Part shown: positions 12,251 to 26,520 of the stretch, piece by piece
How positions within the stretch are numbered: position 1 is the stretch's first letter
Layout: each line of letters begins with the position of its first letter
Program-made: the position numbers and the translations under genes
Notes under the pieces: model-generated
Told to the model about the DNA's origin: nothing
Seen by the model: the letters and a program-made list of their open reading frames with translations, nothing else
Database searches by the model: none
Origin: Sapria himalayana
Lineage: Eukaryota; Streptophyta; Magnoliopsida; Malpighiales; Rafflesiaceae
Length of the DNA: 64,000 nucleotides
Assembly: GCA_029783825.1 (NCBI GenBank)
Contig: JAREIK010002272.1
Location: 109,873 to 173,872, forward strand
Direction: 5' to 3'

Positions 12251-13585
12251 TACAACTACGTGTGCAATCACACATGTAACTATAATTATAATTAAAACTT
12301 ATAACAACATATATATAACTATATGTTTAACTATATATGTATAACTATTTATAAATATTTGTATAACTATATAAAACTTTTTATAAATATATGTAACTAT
12401 ATTTGTAACTATTTAAACTATTTTTATAACTATTTTTTAAACTATATAATTATGTATAACTATATGTATAATTATATATAATTTTATTTAACTATATTCT
12501 AAAAAAGTATACTATATGTATAATAATATTTAACTATATATAATTGTATTTTACTATCTGTATGACTATAAAAAAAGTATATATAACTATATCTTTAACT
12601 ACATACATATTTATAATTATATGTATAATTATATATAATTATATATAACATTATTTATAACTAAATATACTTTAGGTATTAGAACATATAACTATAGATA
12701 AATGTACTTCACTATATGTATAACTATAAAAACATTATACATAATTATATTTAAATATATACTTATTTATTTAATATACATTTCTATATATTAGTATATA
12801 GAAATGTATTTAACTATATCAATACCTATACATATAAATATATAAAATTATATGAAAAAATATATATACCTACATGTATAAATATAACTATAACTATATG
12901 TGTAACTATATGTATAATCACTTGTAACTATATTTATAATTACATGTATAACAACATTCAACATAATGTTTAAATATAGGTGTATACCTATATAAAACTC
13001 TATATAATTAAATATAACTATATTTGTAACTATGTATACATATATGTATACATATATGGAAATCTATATATTTGTTTATAACTTTGTATAAATTTAAGTA
13101 TAACTACATATAACTACTTGTAAATATATATATATATATATAACTAATGTTTAACTATATATAACTATTTAAAACTATATATACTAAATGTATAAAGCCA
13201 GATAACTATAAATATTTGTATTATACAATATTTATAACTATAAAAAAAATCATAACAATATTTAAATATATAATTAACAACATATATTCAATATACATTT
13301 TTATATATTAGTATATAAAAAAGTATTTAACTATATTTATACCTATACATAACTATATGTATAAATATATAAAATTATATGAAAATATACATATACCTAC
13401 ATGTATAAATATAAATATAACTATATGTGTAACTATATGAATAACCACATGTAACTATATTTAATAATTATATGTATAACAACATACACCATTATGTTTA
13501 ACTATATGTGTATAACTATTTATAAATATTTCTATAACTATATAAATCTTTATATAATTTAATATAACTATATTTGTATATATGT

Positions 13586-13638
<53 letters not shown>

Positions 13639-13748
13639 TGTAAATCTATATATTTGTTTTTAACTTTGTATACATATATGTATAACTATATATAACGACT
13701 TGTATGAATATATATGTATGTATGTATATATATATAACGATATATTTT

Positions 13749-13809
<61 letters not shown>

Positions 13810-14075
13810 ATTTTATTATATGTATAACTATAAAAACTTTATATATAATTATATGATTATTAATATATTTAAAACTATATAAAACTATATGTTTTACCAA
13901 TTCTAACTATTTTTATAAATATATGGATAACAACATATAACTATATATAACTTTTTATAACTATATATATAACTATATATTACTTTGTATAATTATATGT
14001 AACTATATTTATAACTATATGTATAATAGTATATGATGACTATATATAACTATGTGTTTAACTATATTACCAAAA
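12250..14075. repeat. AT-rich long-period satellite in E2
   Basis: Built from TATAACTATATGTATAACTATAT-like short motifs organised into a longer unit. The landmark TTAGTATATA, followed by GTATTTAACTATAT and ACCTATACAT, appears at 12791 and 13308, a spacing of 517 bases. The same landmark and order occur in E3 (35896, 36470) and E4 (50006, 50557, 51107). A pure (TA)n tract sits at about 13590-13631 and another at 13757-13805. Small Tyr-Ile reading frames inside are low-complexity shadows. Confidence 0.8.
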
Positions 14076-14640
14076 AAAAATGTTATACCAATCGAATTTT
14101 AGCAATGGATTGAATCTATTAATAACTCTTGACATAATAATTATTAAATTTTCAAATTGGAGTTTCCCAACTGATTTAATAATGGATTACCATATGATAT
14201 TTATTAAATGATAAGATTAAACTCTTTTAATTACCACTAGATCCAACAAACAATTATCAATGGGTTAACAACAATAATATTTGAATAGATTAAACTCTAT
14301 TGATAAATTTTGCTGGGTCTTGAAGTTAGGTTATTAGCAATGGTATATATCTTATTAAACATTAGCTAGGGACTTTTTCACACAAATTGGTGCAGCCAAA
14401 ATATCTATTAGCCAAAATTTAACCCACACACTAAAACATTTTTTATTATTTCTTTTAATTTTTCAGCACTATATTTATTTTGCAGACTGCCATAACACAC
14501 TACATGCATTCATTGCCCACACTGCCTCTCAAATCATGCCACACTACATGCATATAACTACCCACTATCTTTCCATACACGCATCCACTATACACACTGT
14601 CATATGGCACATGCCATACTGCCACCTAATTTATACAGCA
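14076..14640. other. E2 interior with subterminal-like motifs and a C-rich patch
   Basis: Contains TTAGCAATGGAT- and TTAGCTAGGGACTTTTTC-like motifs at about 14099-14375, similar to CACTA subterminal repeats. They may be the edge of an older nested element. A C-rich, CACTACATGCAT-containing patch follows (14490-14610). No gene is recognised. Confidence 0.4.
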
Positions 14641-15356
14641 TAAATGTGAAATGTCATGCTGGGCTATGTATATGGTGGTGAACCTTTAATCATTAATGCT
14701 AATAACAGACAATATTCATTAGTATTTGGTAGTGAAAATAATAGTTCCAAGTTATTATTGATGAGGAAATTAACATTGTTTTACTATTTCATGAAGATTT
14801 TGGGCATGGTGTGGCCATTCGATATGTGATGGTGTGTTTCTTGTAATCTACAACCAACTGGTGGTCCATGTCAGTAGTGTCCAAATCAGTTGGCACAATA
14901 TAGTGATTGTATTTTGGTATGATGCTAGTATTGCTATGGTACATTTAGTCTTTGTGTGATTAAAATTGCATGAAACTTTTATTTTAATAAGTTAGGCATA
15001 AAATTATCATGAATTGTGTGTTTTATCTTTATATCATTTTTAGTCTTCAATTTTAGAGAAGCAAATCACAATGCCATTTGGTCGGTCATCGGTGCCACGG
15101 TTCAAATACAGGGTTACTCTTAATGACCTAATATGATATAGAATCTTATTTGCACAGGATTTCCACCTCACATTGGTCTCCATCTCAGTGATGCCTTTTC
15201 CTTTCCATGCAGCATGTCTTCCACTTTCTATTGGCTTATTGTACGTGTTGTTTTGTTGCAGCTACCTTTTAAAGCATGGAGATTAGAACAATCATCTGCC
15301 TCGGAGGGATGACAAATCATTCTTTTTAATCATGTTATTAAAAATATTTTGGTACT
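14641..15356. other. Unique-looking E2 insert, unrecognised
   Basis: More complex and less AT-rich than its surroundings, with TGGTGTGGCCATTCG and CATTTGGTCGGTCATCGG stretches. It could be captured host DNA. No frame longer than 60 codons with a recognisable domain was found. Confidence 0.4.
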
Positions 15357-16420
15357 ACATGCATTGATTTGGTGATGTTGTGGGCCACCATCAAGATTCT
15401 AGTACTACATGCTAGGCTCTGATTGTTTTGTTTTTTAAAAGAAGCAAGATGTATGCATGCATATTTCAAATTATAATGAAACTTTGATTTTTTTGAAGTA
15501 CTGATGGATGGACTTGTTTTTTTTAATGATACAGTGAATATGAAATTTGAGAGTGTTTGAAATCAATCTCGTACTGCTAAACTTCTTATTTAAAGGGGAA
15601 TAGATATACATTGTTTGAGAGAAGTTTAGCAAGGTTCTTCACTACTAAACTTGTGATTCTTATCATATGTAGTGTTTGATGTAGCTACAAAGAGAAACAG
15701 ATGCATAAATTCTTGTCTCTTGTACTATTTAATCTATGTTAGTGTCATGGTAATAATAGCTTGTTATGCATGTGAAATGACATCAAATGATACATGTGGT
15801 TATGTCATAGTTGCTTTGTTGGTGGAACCACAGGGATATAATGTTGTGAATTGAAATTATAAACTTCTTTTCTAAATTTAGTATACATTTTGTGTAGAGC
15901 ACTAGAAGTTAAGTGGATCACATGCATTGCTTTGGTGATGTTATTGGCCACCTTCAAGATTTTCGTACTGCATGCTAGGCTTTGATTGTTTGTTTTTTAA
16001 AGATTGCAAGCTGTATGCATGCATATTTTAAATTATTATGAAACTTTGATCTTTATTTTTGAAGATTTGATGTGTGGACTTGTTTTTATTAATGAAAGAG
16101 CGAATATGAATTTTGAGAGATGTTTGAAAATCAATCTTGAGAGCTTGAGAGATGTTGCTAATCTTCTTATTTAAAGGGGAATAGATATACAGTGTTTGAA
16201 AGAAGTTTAGCGAGGTTCTTCTCTGCTAAACTTGTGATCCTTATCATATGCAGTGGTTGATGCAGCTACAAAGGGGAACATATACAGAAATTCCTATCCC
16301 ATGTACTATTCAATCTATGTTAGTGATATGGTAAAAATAGGTTGTTCTGCATGTGAAAAGGTAGCTGATGATACATGTGGTTATGTCATAGTTGCTTTGT
16401 TGGTGGAACCATAGGGGTAA
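15357..16420 (+). repeat. Diverged tandem duplication, unit about 565-580 bp
   Basis: Copy one (15357 to about 15840) and copy two (15921 to about 16420) share the same order of phrases: CATGCATTG.TTTGGTGATGTT, TACTGCATGCTAGGCT, TGTATGCATGCATATTT, TTATTTAAAGGGGAATAGAT and ATGATACATGTGGTTATGTC. Their spacing is 564 bases at the left and about 580 at the right, owing to indels. Two 60-codon open frames (15672-15854 and 16375-16557) overlap the two copies but read the shared segment differently, so neither is convincing as a gene. Confidence 0.85.
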
Positions 16421-16763
16421 ATTTTTTTGGTCATGAGATTAGTCGAGCTATATGTAAGTTAGCCCAAACCTCCATAATCAAAAAAAAGGCCAATATTAAC
16501 GTGAGGCTTATGTGGTATTCAAAATCATGGTGGAAGATCAAAACACCTATTTATTAGTTTTATTTCTGATGGCATTAATTAGAGATGATTTAAAATATTT
16601 TAAGTTAAAAGCATCACAATTGGCTTCATTCTTCACACTATTTGCTTGTGCATGTAACTTTTTTTAAAAAAATTCTCAAATTTTCAGGCATTAGATTGCT
16701 TATTACTTGTTTTTTCATATGAGTAAGTATTTTCTTATTTTTATTTTGCCTTGTATTAGCTTT

Positions 16764-16770
<7 letters not shown>
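16421..16770. other. E2 interior, nothing recognised
   Basis: Moderately AT-rich sequence with no domain-like coding potential and no strong repeat. Confidence 0.4.
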
Positions 16771-16830
<60 letters not shown>

Positions 16831-16862
16831 ATGGATATATATATATATATATATATGGATAT
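16770..16862. repeat. Compound (TG)n/(TA)n microsatellite
   Basis: Alternating TG and TA runs at 16774-16856. The minus-strand Thr-His/Tyr-Ile reading frame across it is a repeat artefact. Confidence 0.95.
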
Positions 16863-16924
16863 AGATATCAAAATATATAGATATTCAATACATTTTAGTT
16901 TGAATTAATGTGTATGTAGGAAAA

Positions 16925-17075
16925 AAAAGTGAATGATGAGATGAAATAAATGAAAAAAGTAATGCAATAGTAGATGAACTATATAGAGTCACAGTTAACA
17001 CTCTTGATGAGACAGATAGCACAGCGAGTTCTAGTAGAGTACACACGCAGGAGAGCCATGCATAAATGCACAAGT
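16925..17075 (+). pseudogene. Remnant of Transposase_24-type gene C-terminus (E2)
   Basis: The phrases TATAGAGTCACAGTTAACA, GACAGATAGCA and CGCAGGAGAGCC match the order and spacing of the last coding part of the E3 gene (about 43200-43290: TATGGAGTCACAGTTAGCG, CATCAGATAGCATTTCGAG, CACAGGAGAGGC). About 45 codons of the coiled-coil C-terminus survive, with indels. This places E2 as an internal-deletion derivative of an E3-like element. Confidence 0.65.
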
Positions 17076-17279
17076 TAATGATGAAGATGATGATTTAGTT
17101 TTAAATGATTTTATACATGTGTTAAGTTTTTGTTTTAACCATGTAACATTTGTATCATAATTATTACTAAATTGTTTTTGGTAATTATAAAAAATGGTTT
17201 ATAGCGTAAATTTTTATTTAATTTAATATAAAATAGAAAAAATATGTAATCAAATTTTTTATAAAAAATTAAAATTTGT

Positions 17280-17571
17280 AAAAATTGATTTTGAATAAAA
17301 ATAACTAGGGATTTTTCCCTCGCTAATTTGGCTAGTGAAGTTTCTGTGCGTATTAAGATGAAAATTATTTATTATTAATCTAAATTACTATTAAAGTTAG
17401 CAAGAAAAATATATAATTAGCTAGGGAATTTTTTCGTCAATAATTTTTTGCGATGAGAACATTAGTTTGAGAAAGATTTCATCGTTAATCCATCATTATT
17501 CTATTTTAGCAACAAAAAACTCTCATGTAGCTATGGATTTTCCATAACTATTTATGATTTTTCTTGTAGTG
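17280..17571 (+). repeat. E2 right terminus and subterminal repeats
   Basis: Carries AACTAGGGATTTTTCC, TTAGCTAGGGAATTTTTTC and TAGCTATGGATTTTCC motifs before the terminal TTCTTGTAGTG. It is strongly similar in order to 850-1167 of E1. Confidence 0.8.
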
Positions 17572-18559
17572 GATAGATAGATAGATAGATAAAAAGATAG
17601 AGAGACAGACAGATCGATAGATAGTTTGATAGATAGATTGATTGACAGATAGAAAGATAGACCAATAGATAGATAGATAGATAAATTGGTAAATAGATAG
17701 ATAGACAGACATATAGATAGATATATAGGTAGATAGATAGATTTATTGATGGATATATAGATAAATAGATAGACATAGAGATTAATAGATAGATAGATAG
17801 ATAAATAAATAGATAGATGGACAACAAGATAATTAGATAAATAGATATTAGACAGATAGATTGATTTATAGATAAATAGATAAGCATAAAATAAATAGAC
17901 AGATAGATAGACAAATAGATAAAAAGATAGACAGATAGATAGATTCATAGATATATAGATAGATAGAATCATACATAGATAGATAGATAAATGATATACT
18001 GAAAGATAGATAGACAGATAGATAGAGAGAAATATAGATAGTTAGAATGATAGATACATGGATAAATAGAGATAGATAGAAAGATAATAGACTGACAGAT
18101 AGACAGATAGACAGATAGATAGATAGATAGACAGATAGATAGATATGGAAATAGATAGATCGACAAATAAATAGATAGATAGAAAGACAGATAGACAGTC
18201 ATACAGATAGATAGATAAATAGACAGATAGATAGATAAATAGATAAATAGATAGATAGATAATTTGACATATAAATAAATAACAGATAATAGATAGATAG
18301 ATAGATAGACATTTAGATAGACAGAAAGATAAATAGATAGTAAGGTAGATAGTCATATAGATAGATACATAGATGGAAGGATAAATAGATAAATAGAAAG
18401 ATAGATAAATAGATAGACATATAGATAGATAGATATATAGATAAACTTATAGATAGATAGATAAATAGATAGATAGAAAGACATGTATATAGATAGATAG
18501 ATATATAGATAAAAAGATAGATAGAGAGATAAATAAATAGATAGATAGATAGAAAAACA

Positions 18560-18873
18560 AGATAGATCAAAAGATAGAAAGATAGAAAAATACACAAATA
18601 GATATATAGACATATAGAATGATAGAATGATAGAATGATAGATATTTATATAGATAAACATATAGAAAGAGAGAAGGATAGACATATACATAGATAGATA
18701 CAAATATATATAAAGAGATAAATAGACAGATAGGTAGATATATTGACATATAAATAGATTGACAAATAGAAAGATACACAAATTGAAAGATAGATTAACA
18801 AATAGAAAGATAGACAAATTTAAAGATAAATAGATTGATAGATTGATCAATAGATAGACAGATTAATAAGTAG

Positions 18874-18929
<56 letters not shown>

Positions 18930-20661
18930 AATGATAAGATAGATAGATAGATAATTATATAAATAGATAATTAGTCAAATCAATAGATATACAGTTAGAT
19001 AGATAAACAAATAGATAGATAGACCAATAGATAGATAGATAGTTAGATATATATAGATAGATAGATAAATATATAGATTAACATATAGACAAATATATAA
19101 ATAGATAGATAGACATATAGACAAATAGACATATAGATAAATAGATAGTTAGATAGATACAATTATAGATAGACAGATAGACAGATAGACAGATAGACAG
19201 ATATGTAGAAATTTACATTGCCGGATAGACAGATAGATTGATTGATAAATAGATATTTAGACAAATACATATGTAAACAAGTACACATGTAGACAAGTAA
19301 ATAGATATACATACAAAAATATTTATAGATAGAAAGAAAAACAAAGAGATAGATAGATAGATCGGTATGTAGATAGATAGTTAGATAGATGGATAGTGAG
19401 ATAGATATTTAGATGGACATATAGACAGATAGATTGATAGCCAGATAGAAAGATAGATAGAGAGACAAAGAGACATATAGATAGATAGATAGATAAATCG
19501 ACATATAGATAGATAGGTAGGTAGACATATAGATAGATAGATAAAGAAACAAATAGATAGATATATAAATAGACATATTGATAGATTGATAGATTGACAA
19601 ATAGACAAAAAAGACTAATATATACATAGACATAGAGACATATAGAATAATAAACATATAAAAAGATATACAAATAGATAAATAGATAGATAGATTAACT
19701 GATTGATTCACACATATACAGAGATATAGATAGCCAGATTGAAAGATAGACAAATAGATAGATAGACAGAAAGATATAGAGCTCGATTAAAAGATAGACA
19801 AAAAGAAAGATAACCAGATATATAGATAGAAAGATAGATAGGTAGATTGAAAGTTAGATAGACAGATAGATAGAAATATAGATAAATAGATTGATTGATT
19901 TATAGATTGAATGATTAATAGACAAATATATAGATAGACAAATAAATAAATAAATAAATATATATATATATATAGACAGATAGATCGATAGATAGATAAA
20001 AAGATAGATAGACAGACTTATACATAAATAGATAGATAGGTATATAAACATGTAGATAGACAATTAGATAAAAACATAGATAGATAGACATATAGATAGA
20101 TAGACAGACAGATAGTTAGTTAGTTAGATAGAATTATAGATAGATAGAAAGAAATATAGATAAAAATATAAATAGACAAATATAGATAGAATGATAGTAA
20201 GATAAACAAAAGATATATAGACATATAGATAGATATACAAATAGACAAATATACAAATAAATTAATAAAGAGATAGAATGATTGAATAATAGTCAAATAG
20301 ATATATAAACATTTGGACATAAAGACACATAGATCAATAGATTGATAGACAGACAGACAAATAAATAGATAGAAAGATAGATAGATCAACAGATATATAT
20401 AGATTGATGGATATACAGAAAGATAAATAGATATATAGATAGATAAAAAGTCAAATAGATAGATAGACAAATAGACAGATAGATAGATACACAGATACAC
20501 AGTTAGAAAGATAGATGCTTTGATAGATACACAAATACATAGATAGACAAATTGATAGATAGATAGACAAATAGATAAATAGACAAATAGACACCAAGTT
20601 AAATAGAAAAATAGATAAATACACAATTTTACATATAGATTTATATAAAGACAGTCAGACT

Positions 20662-20692
<31 letters not shown>

Positions 20693-21309
20693 TAACAAAT
20701 AGAGAGAGAGATTGATAGATAAAAACAAATAGATAGATAGATTGACAGATAGAAAAATATACAAATACATAGATTAAAAGATATGTATATATATAGATAG
20801 ATAGACAGATAAATATATAGAATGTTCGATAGATAAAAAGATAGACATATATACTACTAGATAGATAAATAGGTAGAAAAGTAGACATATAGATAGATAA
20901 ATAGTCAGAAATATAGATAGGTAGACAGATAGACAAATAGACAAATAAATAGATGAGTAGATATATAGATATGAAAATATATAGATACACAAATGGACAA
21001 ATAGATATATAGATAGATAGCCAAATATATAGATAGAGAAATAGATAGACATATAGATAGATAGATGGATAGATGGATAGTCATATAGATAGATAGAGAA
21101 ATAGACAGATAGACAGATATATTGATTGATTGATTGCAATACAAAAAGATAGATAGATTTATGTATATAGATTGATAGATTGATAAATAGACAAATAGAC
21201 AAAAATATTGATAAATAGATAGATAGATATATAGATACATACATACATACATAGATATATTGAAAGAAAGATAGATATTTATATATATAGATATTATAGA
21301 AATATAGAT

Positions 21310-21348
<39 letters not shown>

Positions 21349-21885
21349 CAAATAGATACACAGATAGATAAATAGTTATATAGATAGATAGATACATAGA
21401 TATATATATATATATCGATAGATAAATAGAAAGATAGATAGATAGATAGACCGATAGACACTCATATAGATATATAGCAAGATCAATAAATAGAGAGATA
21501 TAGAAAGATAAATACATACATACATATATATATATAGATTATAGTTCAACATAAAAAAAGATAGGTAGATAGATACAAAGGCAAATAGATAGATACATAT
21601 ATAGACACAAAGATAGAAAGATATATTGTTAGATTTATAGACAAATTGATAGATAGACAGATAGACAAATTGATAGATAGATATATAGATAGATAGATAA
21701 AAAAATCTATAATTCACCATATAGACAGATAAAATAATAGATAGATAGACAGATAGGTAGATAGATAGATAGAAAAATAAAAAAATAGATAGATAGACAC
21801 ATAGATAGATAACCACATAGATAGATACATATATATATATATATATATAGATAAATAGATAGATCGATATATAAACAGATAACAG
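18560..21885. repeat. Higher-order GATA unit, copy 1
   Basis: Variant phrases in this interval recur in the same order in the next 3.3 kb: AAAAATACACAAATAGAT (18588), TTAACTGATTGATT (19695), AGATGCTTTGATAGATACAC (20513), AAGTTAAATAGAAAAATAG (20596) and ACAAATAGACAAAAATATTG (21191). Confidence 0.8.
18877..18924. repeat. (TA)n tract in GATA block 2
   Basis: A TA run of about 48 bases. Its counterpart in copy 2 of the higher-order unit is the shorter run at about 22249-22267. Confidence 0.9.
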
Positions 21886-21889
21886 ATAC

Positions 21890-22236
21890 ATCAATAGAAA
21901 GATAGATAGAAAATACACAAATAGATAAATAGATATATAGAATGATCGATATTTAGATAGATAAACATATAGAAAGATAGAAGGATAGACAGATACATAG
22001 TTCGATAAAAATATATATATAGAGATAAATAGATAGATAGATAGATATATTTACATATAGATAGATTGACAAATATAAAGATAGACAAATTAAAAGATAG
22101 ATAGATTGATAAATAAAAAGATAGACAAATTGAAAGTTAGATAGATTGACAAATAGAAAGATACACAAATTAAAAGATAGATAGATAGATTGATTGATCA
22201 GTAGATAGACAGATAAATAGGTAGACAAATAGATAT

Positions 22237-22267
<31 letters not shown>

Positions 22268-25010
22268 GTTATTTGTTAGTTAAATGATTAGATAGATAGA
22301 TAGATAGATGGATGGATAGATAGATAGATAATTAGATAAATAGATAATTAGTCAGATTGATAAATATATAGATAGATTGATAAATAATTTGATAGATAGA
22401 TAATTAGATAGATAGAAAATAAATAGATAGATAGATAGTTAATTAGATATAGAGATAGATTAATAAAAAGATTGATAGATAGATAGATACATAAACAGAT
22501 AGACCGATAGATTTATACAAAGATAAACAAATACATAGATAGATATACAAATAGAGAGATAGACAGATAGACAAATAGACATATAGACAAATAGATAGTT
22601 AGATAGATGCAATTATAAATAGACAGATAAATAGATAGAAAGATAGGTAGAAAAATACAATGACTGTTAGATAGATAAATAAATAGACATATAAATAGAT
22701 TGATAGATATACCGAAAGACAGATAGATAGACAGATAGATAAATAGACAGAGAGACTAATAAATTAATAGATAAATAGTTAGATTGATAAAAAGATGGAT
22801 AGATAGACTAGTAGATATGTAAACAAGTAGACAGGTAGATAAATAGATAGATAGATATACAAAGATATTTTTTTATAGAAAGATAGAGAAAGAGTTAGTT
22901 AGATATATAAATAGATATGTTGATTGATAGTTAGACAGCTAGATAGATAGATAGATGAAAATATAGATAGATAGATTGATAGCCAGATAGATAGATAGAT
23001 AGACAGAGAGACATATAGATAGATAGATAGACAGAGAGACATATAGATAGATAGATAGACATATAGATAGAGATAGATAGGTAGGTAGGTATGTATACAT
23101 ATAGATAGATAGATAAATAGACAAACATATAGATTTATAGATAGACATATTGACAGATTGACAGATTGACAAATGGACAAAAAGATAGATAAATACATAG
23201 GCATATTGACATATATAAAAATAAATAGATAAATAGATATACAAATCGATAAATAGATAGATATATTGATTAACTGATTGTTGACACATAGACAAAGATA
23301 TAGAAAGCCAGATTGAACGATAGACAAATAGACAGATAGATAAAAAGATATAGAGTTAGATTAAAAAATAGACAAATAGAAAGATAGATAGATAGATATA
23401 TAAAAAGATACATAGATTGATAGGTAGATAGATAGATAGATAGATAGATAGATATATAGATAGATAGATTGATAGATTGAAAGATTGAAAGATTGAAAGA
23501 TTAATAGACTAATATATAGATAGACAAATATATATAGATAGATAGATAGATAGTTAGATAGACATATAGATAAATAGATATATAGATATATAGACATGTA
23601 AATAGATAATGAGATAAACACATAGTTCGATACACATATAGATAGATAGATTGATTGATTGATAGTTAAGATAAAATTATAGATAGAAATAAGGATAGAT
23701 AGATAAAAATATAGATAGAAATATAGATATATAATTAGATTGAAAGTTAGTAAGATAGACAAAAGATAGATAGACAGATAGATATATTTACAAATAGACA
23801 AATAGACAAATAGATTAATAGAGAGAGAATGATTGAATAATAGGAAAATAGATATATAAACATATGGACATATAGACATATAAATCAATAGATTGATAGA
23901 GAGATAGATAGATAGATAGATCAACAGATAGATAGATCATGAGATAGATATATCTATAGATTGATGGATATACAGATAGATAGATAGATTGGTAGGTAGA
24001 TAGCTAGATATAAAGGAATTTAAATAGATAGACAAATCGACAGATAGATAGATAAACAGATACACATTTAGATAGATAGATGCTTTGATAGATACACAAA
24101 TATATAGATAGAAAAATTGATAGATAGAGAGATATATAAATAGAAAAATAGATAGATAAATAGAGCAAGTTAAATAGAAAAATAGATAAATACACAATTT
24201 GACATATATATTAATAGAAAGACAGATAGACAAACATACAAACTGACAAACATACAGATAGACACAAAGATAGAGAGAGAGAAAGAGATAGATAGATAGA
24301 TTAACAAATAGAGAGATAGATGTAAAGAAAAAAAACAAATAGATAGATAAATAGAATGACAGATTGACAGATAGACATATATACAAATAGACAAATAGAA
24401 AGATATGTAGATAGATAGATAAATAGACAGATTAATAGACAGATAAATAGATACATCATTAGATAGATAAAAAGATAGACAGATAGACTAGTAGACAGGT
24501 AAATAGGTAGACAAGTAGACATATAGATAGATAAATATATAGAAATATAGACAGGTAGAGAGATAGACAAATAGACATATAGATACATAAGTAGATATAC
24601 AAATAGGCAAATATATAGATATACAAATAGACAAATAGATAGATAGCTAGATAGATAGATTGACTAATATATAGATAGAGAGATAGATAGAGATATAGAT
24701 AGATAGCCATATAGATAGATAGATGGATAGACAGATAGTCATTTAGATAGATATACAAATAGACAGATAGATAGATAGACAGGCAGGTTGATTGATTGCT
24801 TTATTGACAGACAAAGAAAAAAATAGATAGATAGATATATATATATATATATAGATTGATATATTGATAAATAGACAAATAGACAAAAATATTGATAGAT
24901 AGATAGATATATAGATACATAGAAAGATATATAGATAGATAGACAGATATTAAAATGATAGATAAATAGATATATAGATAGATATATATAAATATAGATA
25001 GAAAGATAGA
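21890..25010. repeat. Higher-order GATA unit, copy 2
   Basis: The matching phrases lie at 21911, 23280, 24078, 24167 and 24875. The offset to copy 1 rises from about 3320 to 3684 bases along the unit, so the copies have since gained or lost tetranucleotides. Confidence 0.8.
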
Positions 25011-25559
25011 TAGATAAACAGATATATAGATAGATAGATAGATAGATATATATATATATATATATATAATTAGATATATAGTTAGATAGATAATTGATAA
25101 ACAGATAGAAAATTAGATAGTAAGATAGATAATTTGACTGACAGATAGATACACAAATAGATAGATACACACACACACAAACACATATAAACAAATAGAT
25201 TGGTTTATAGATAGACAGATAGTTAGTTAGTTAGATTGATTGATTGATTGATAAACAAAAGGATAGATAGATAGATTGATTGACAAATAGATAGATAGAC
25301 AGATAGATTGATAGATAGATAAATAGACATATAGATGGATAAAATAATAGTCTGATAGATAGATAGACAAATAGAAAGATAAATAGATATATAAATAAAC
25401 ACATAAATAAAAATATTGACAAATAGATATATAGATATCCAGATAGATATATAGTAAAATAAACATATAGACATATAAATAGATAGACATATAGACACAT
25501 ACATAATTTGACATATAGACAGATAAAAAGATAGACAAATAGACATATACAAACATAGA

Positions 25560-26520
25560 TAGATAGATAGAAACATTGATAGAAAGCTATATATAAAGCT
25601 AGATAGATACACAAATTGACAGATAAATAGATAGACAAATAGAAATTTAGAAAAGATAGATAGATAGACAAACATATACATTCATAGATAGAAAGATAGA
25701 TAGATAGATAGACTAGTATATATGTAAATAGGAAGACGGGTAGACATATAGAATGATATAGATATAGAGAGATACACAAATAGACAAGTTGACAGATGGG
25801 CAGGGGTAGATAGACAGATAGACATATAGATATATAGACATATAGATAGAAAGACAGATAGGTGAATAGTAAAAAAATGGATATCCATATAGAAAAATTG
25901 ATAAATAGATAGATTGACAGATAGATAAAAGATAGAAACATAGATTGATAGACATATAGATATATAAACTGATAGATAGAAAAACATATAGATAGACATA
26001 TAGATAGATGGAAAAATAGATAGATAAACATAAAGACACATAGATAGATAGATAGATTCATAGATATATAGATAAATAGATCTAGATAGAAAGATAGATA
26101 GTTAGATAAAAAGCTAGATTTAAAGATAGAAAGGTAGATACAAAGCTAGATAGATAGATACATAGATAGATAAATTTACATATAGATATATAGAGAATTA
26201 GAAAGATAGATAGATAGAAATAGTGATAGATAGATGATAGATAAACAAATATATAGATAAACAAAATATATATAGAGAGATAGATAGATAGATAGACAGA
26301 TAGACATATAGATATATAGAAAAATAGACAGGCAGATAGATGTATAGACACATTGATAGAAAGATATATATAAAGATAGATAAATAGAGAAATTGACTGA
26401 TAGATAGATTATCTAATAGATAAATAAACAAAAAAAATTTAGAAAAGGTGGATAGATAGTCAAACAGATAGATTGAAAGATATAAAGATAGATAGATATA
26501 CTAGTATATATTTAAATAGG
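25560..26520. repeat. Diverged direct duplication with 777-778 bp offset
   Basis: CATTGATAGAAAG followed by TATATATAAAG is at 25574 and 26351. CTAGTATATAT followed by TAAATAGG is at 25723 and 26501. The offsets of 777 and 778 agree, indicating a segmental duplication inside the GATA array. Confidence 0.7.

Larger units (their letters stand above)
8684..17571 (+). mobile_element. CACTA element E2, 8.9 kb, non-autonomous
   Basis: The left end is CACTAAAAGAAAA at 8684 and the right end is TTCTTGTAGTG at 17571. Both are flanked by the trinucleotide GAT (8681-8683 and 17572-17574), a perfect 3-bp target duplication in GATA repeat. TTAGCTAGGGA-type motifs cluster inside both ends. Inside there is no TNP2 or DUF4216 coding region, only a C-terminal remnant of the second CACTA gene near 16930-17060. 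The interior is filled with a host-like gene fragment, an 8-bp tandem repeat, an AT satellite and a duplicated 570-bp segment. It would need transposase in trans. Confidence 0.9.

Noticed and set aside
12250..14075. Possible scaffold-attachment region or replication origin in AT-rich DNA
   Set aside because: AT-richness alone cannot support this. The tandem organisation explains the composition.
15672..16557. Two 60-codon frames in the duplicated E2 segment
   Set aside because: The two copies use different reading frames over the shared sequence and show no recognisable domain.
25231..26061. 276-codon minus-strand open frame, candidate membrane protein
   Set aside because: It is a translation of TATC repeat (Leu-Ser-Ile-Tyr), like all other long frames in GATA blocks. 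There is no domain, no codon bias and no start context.
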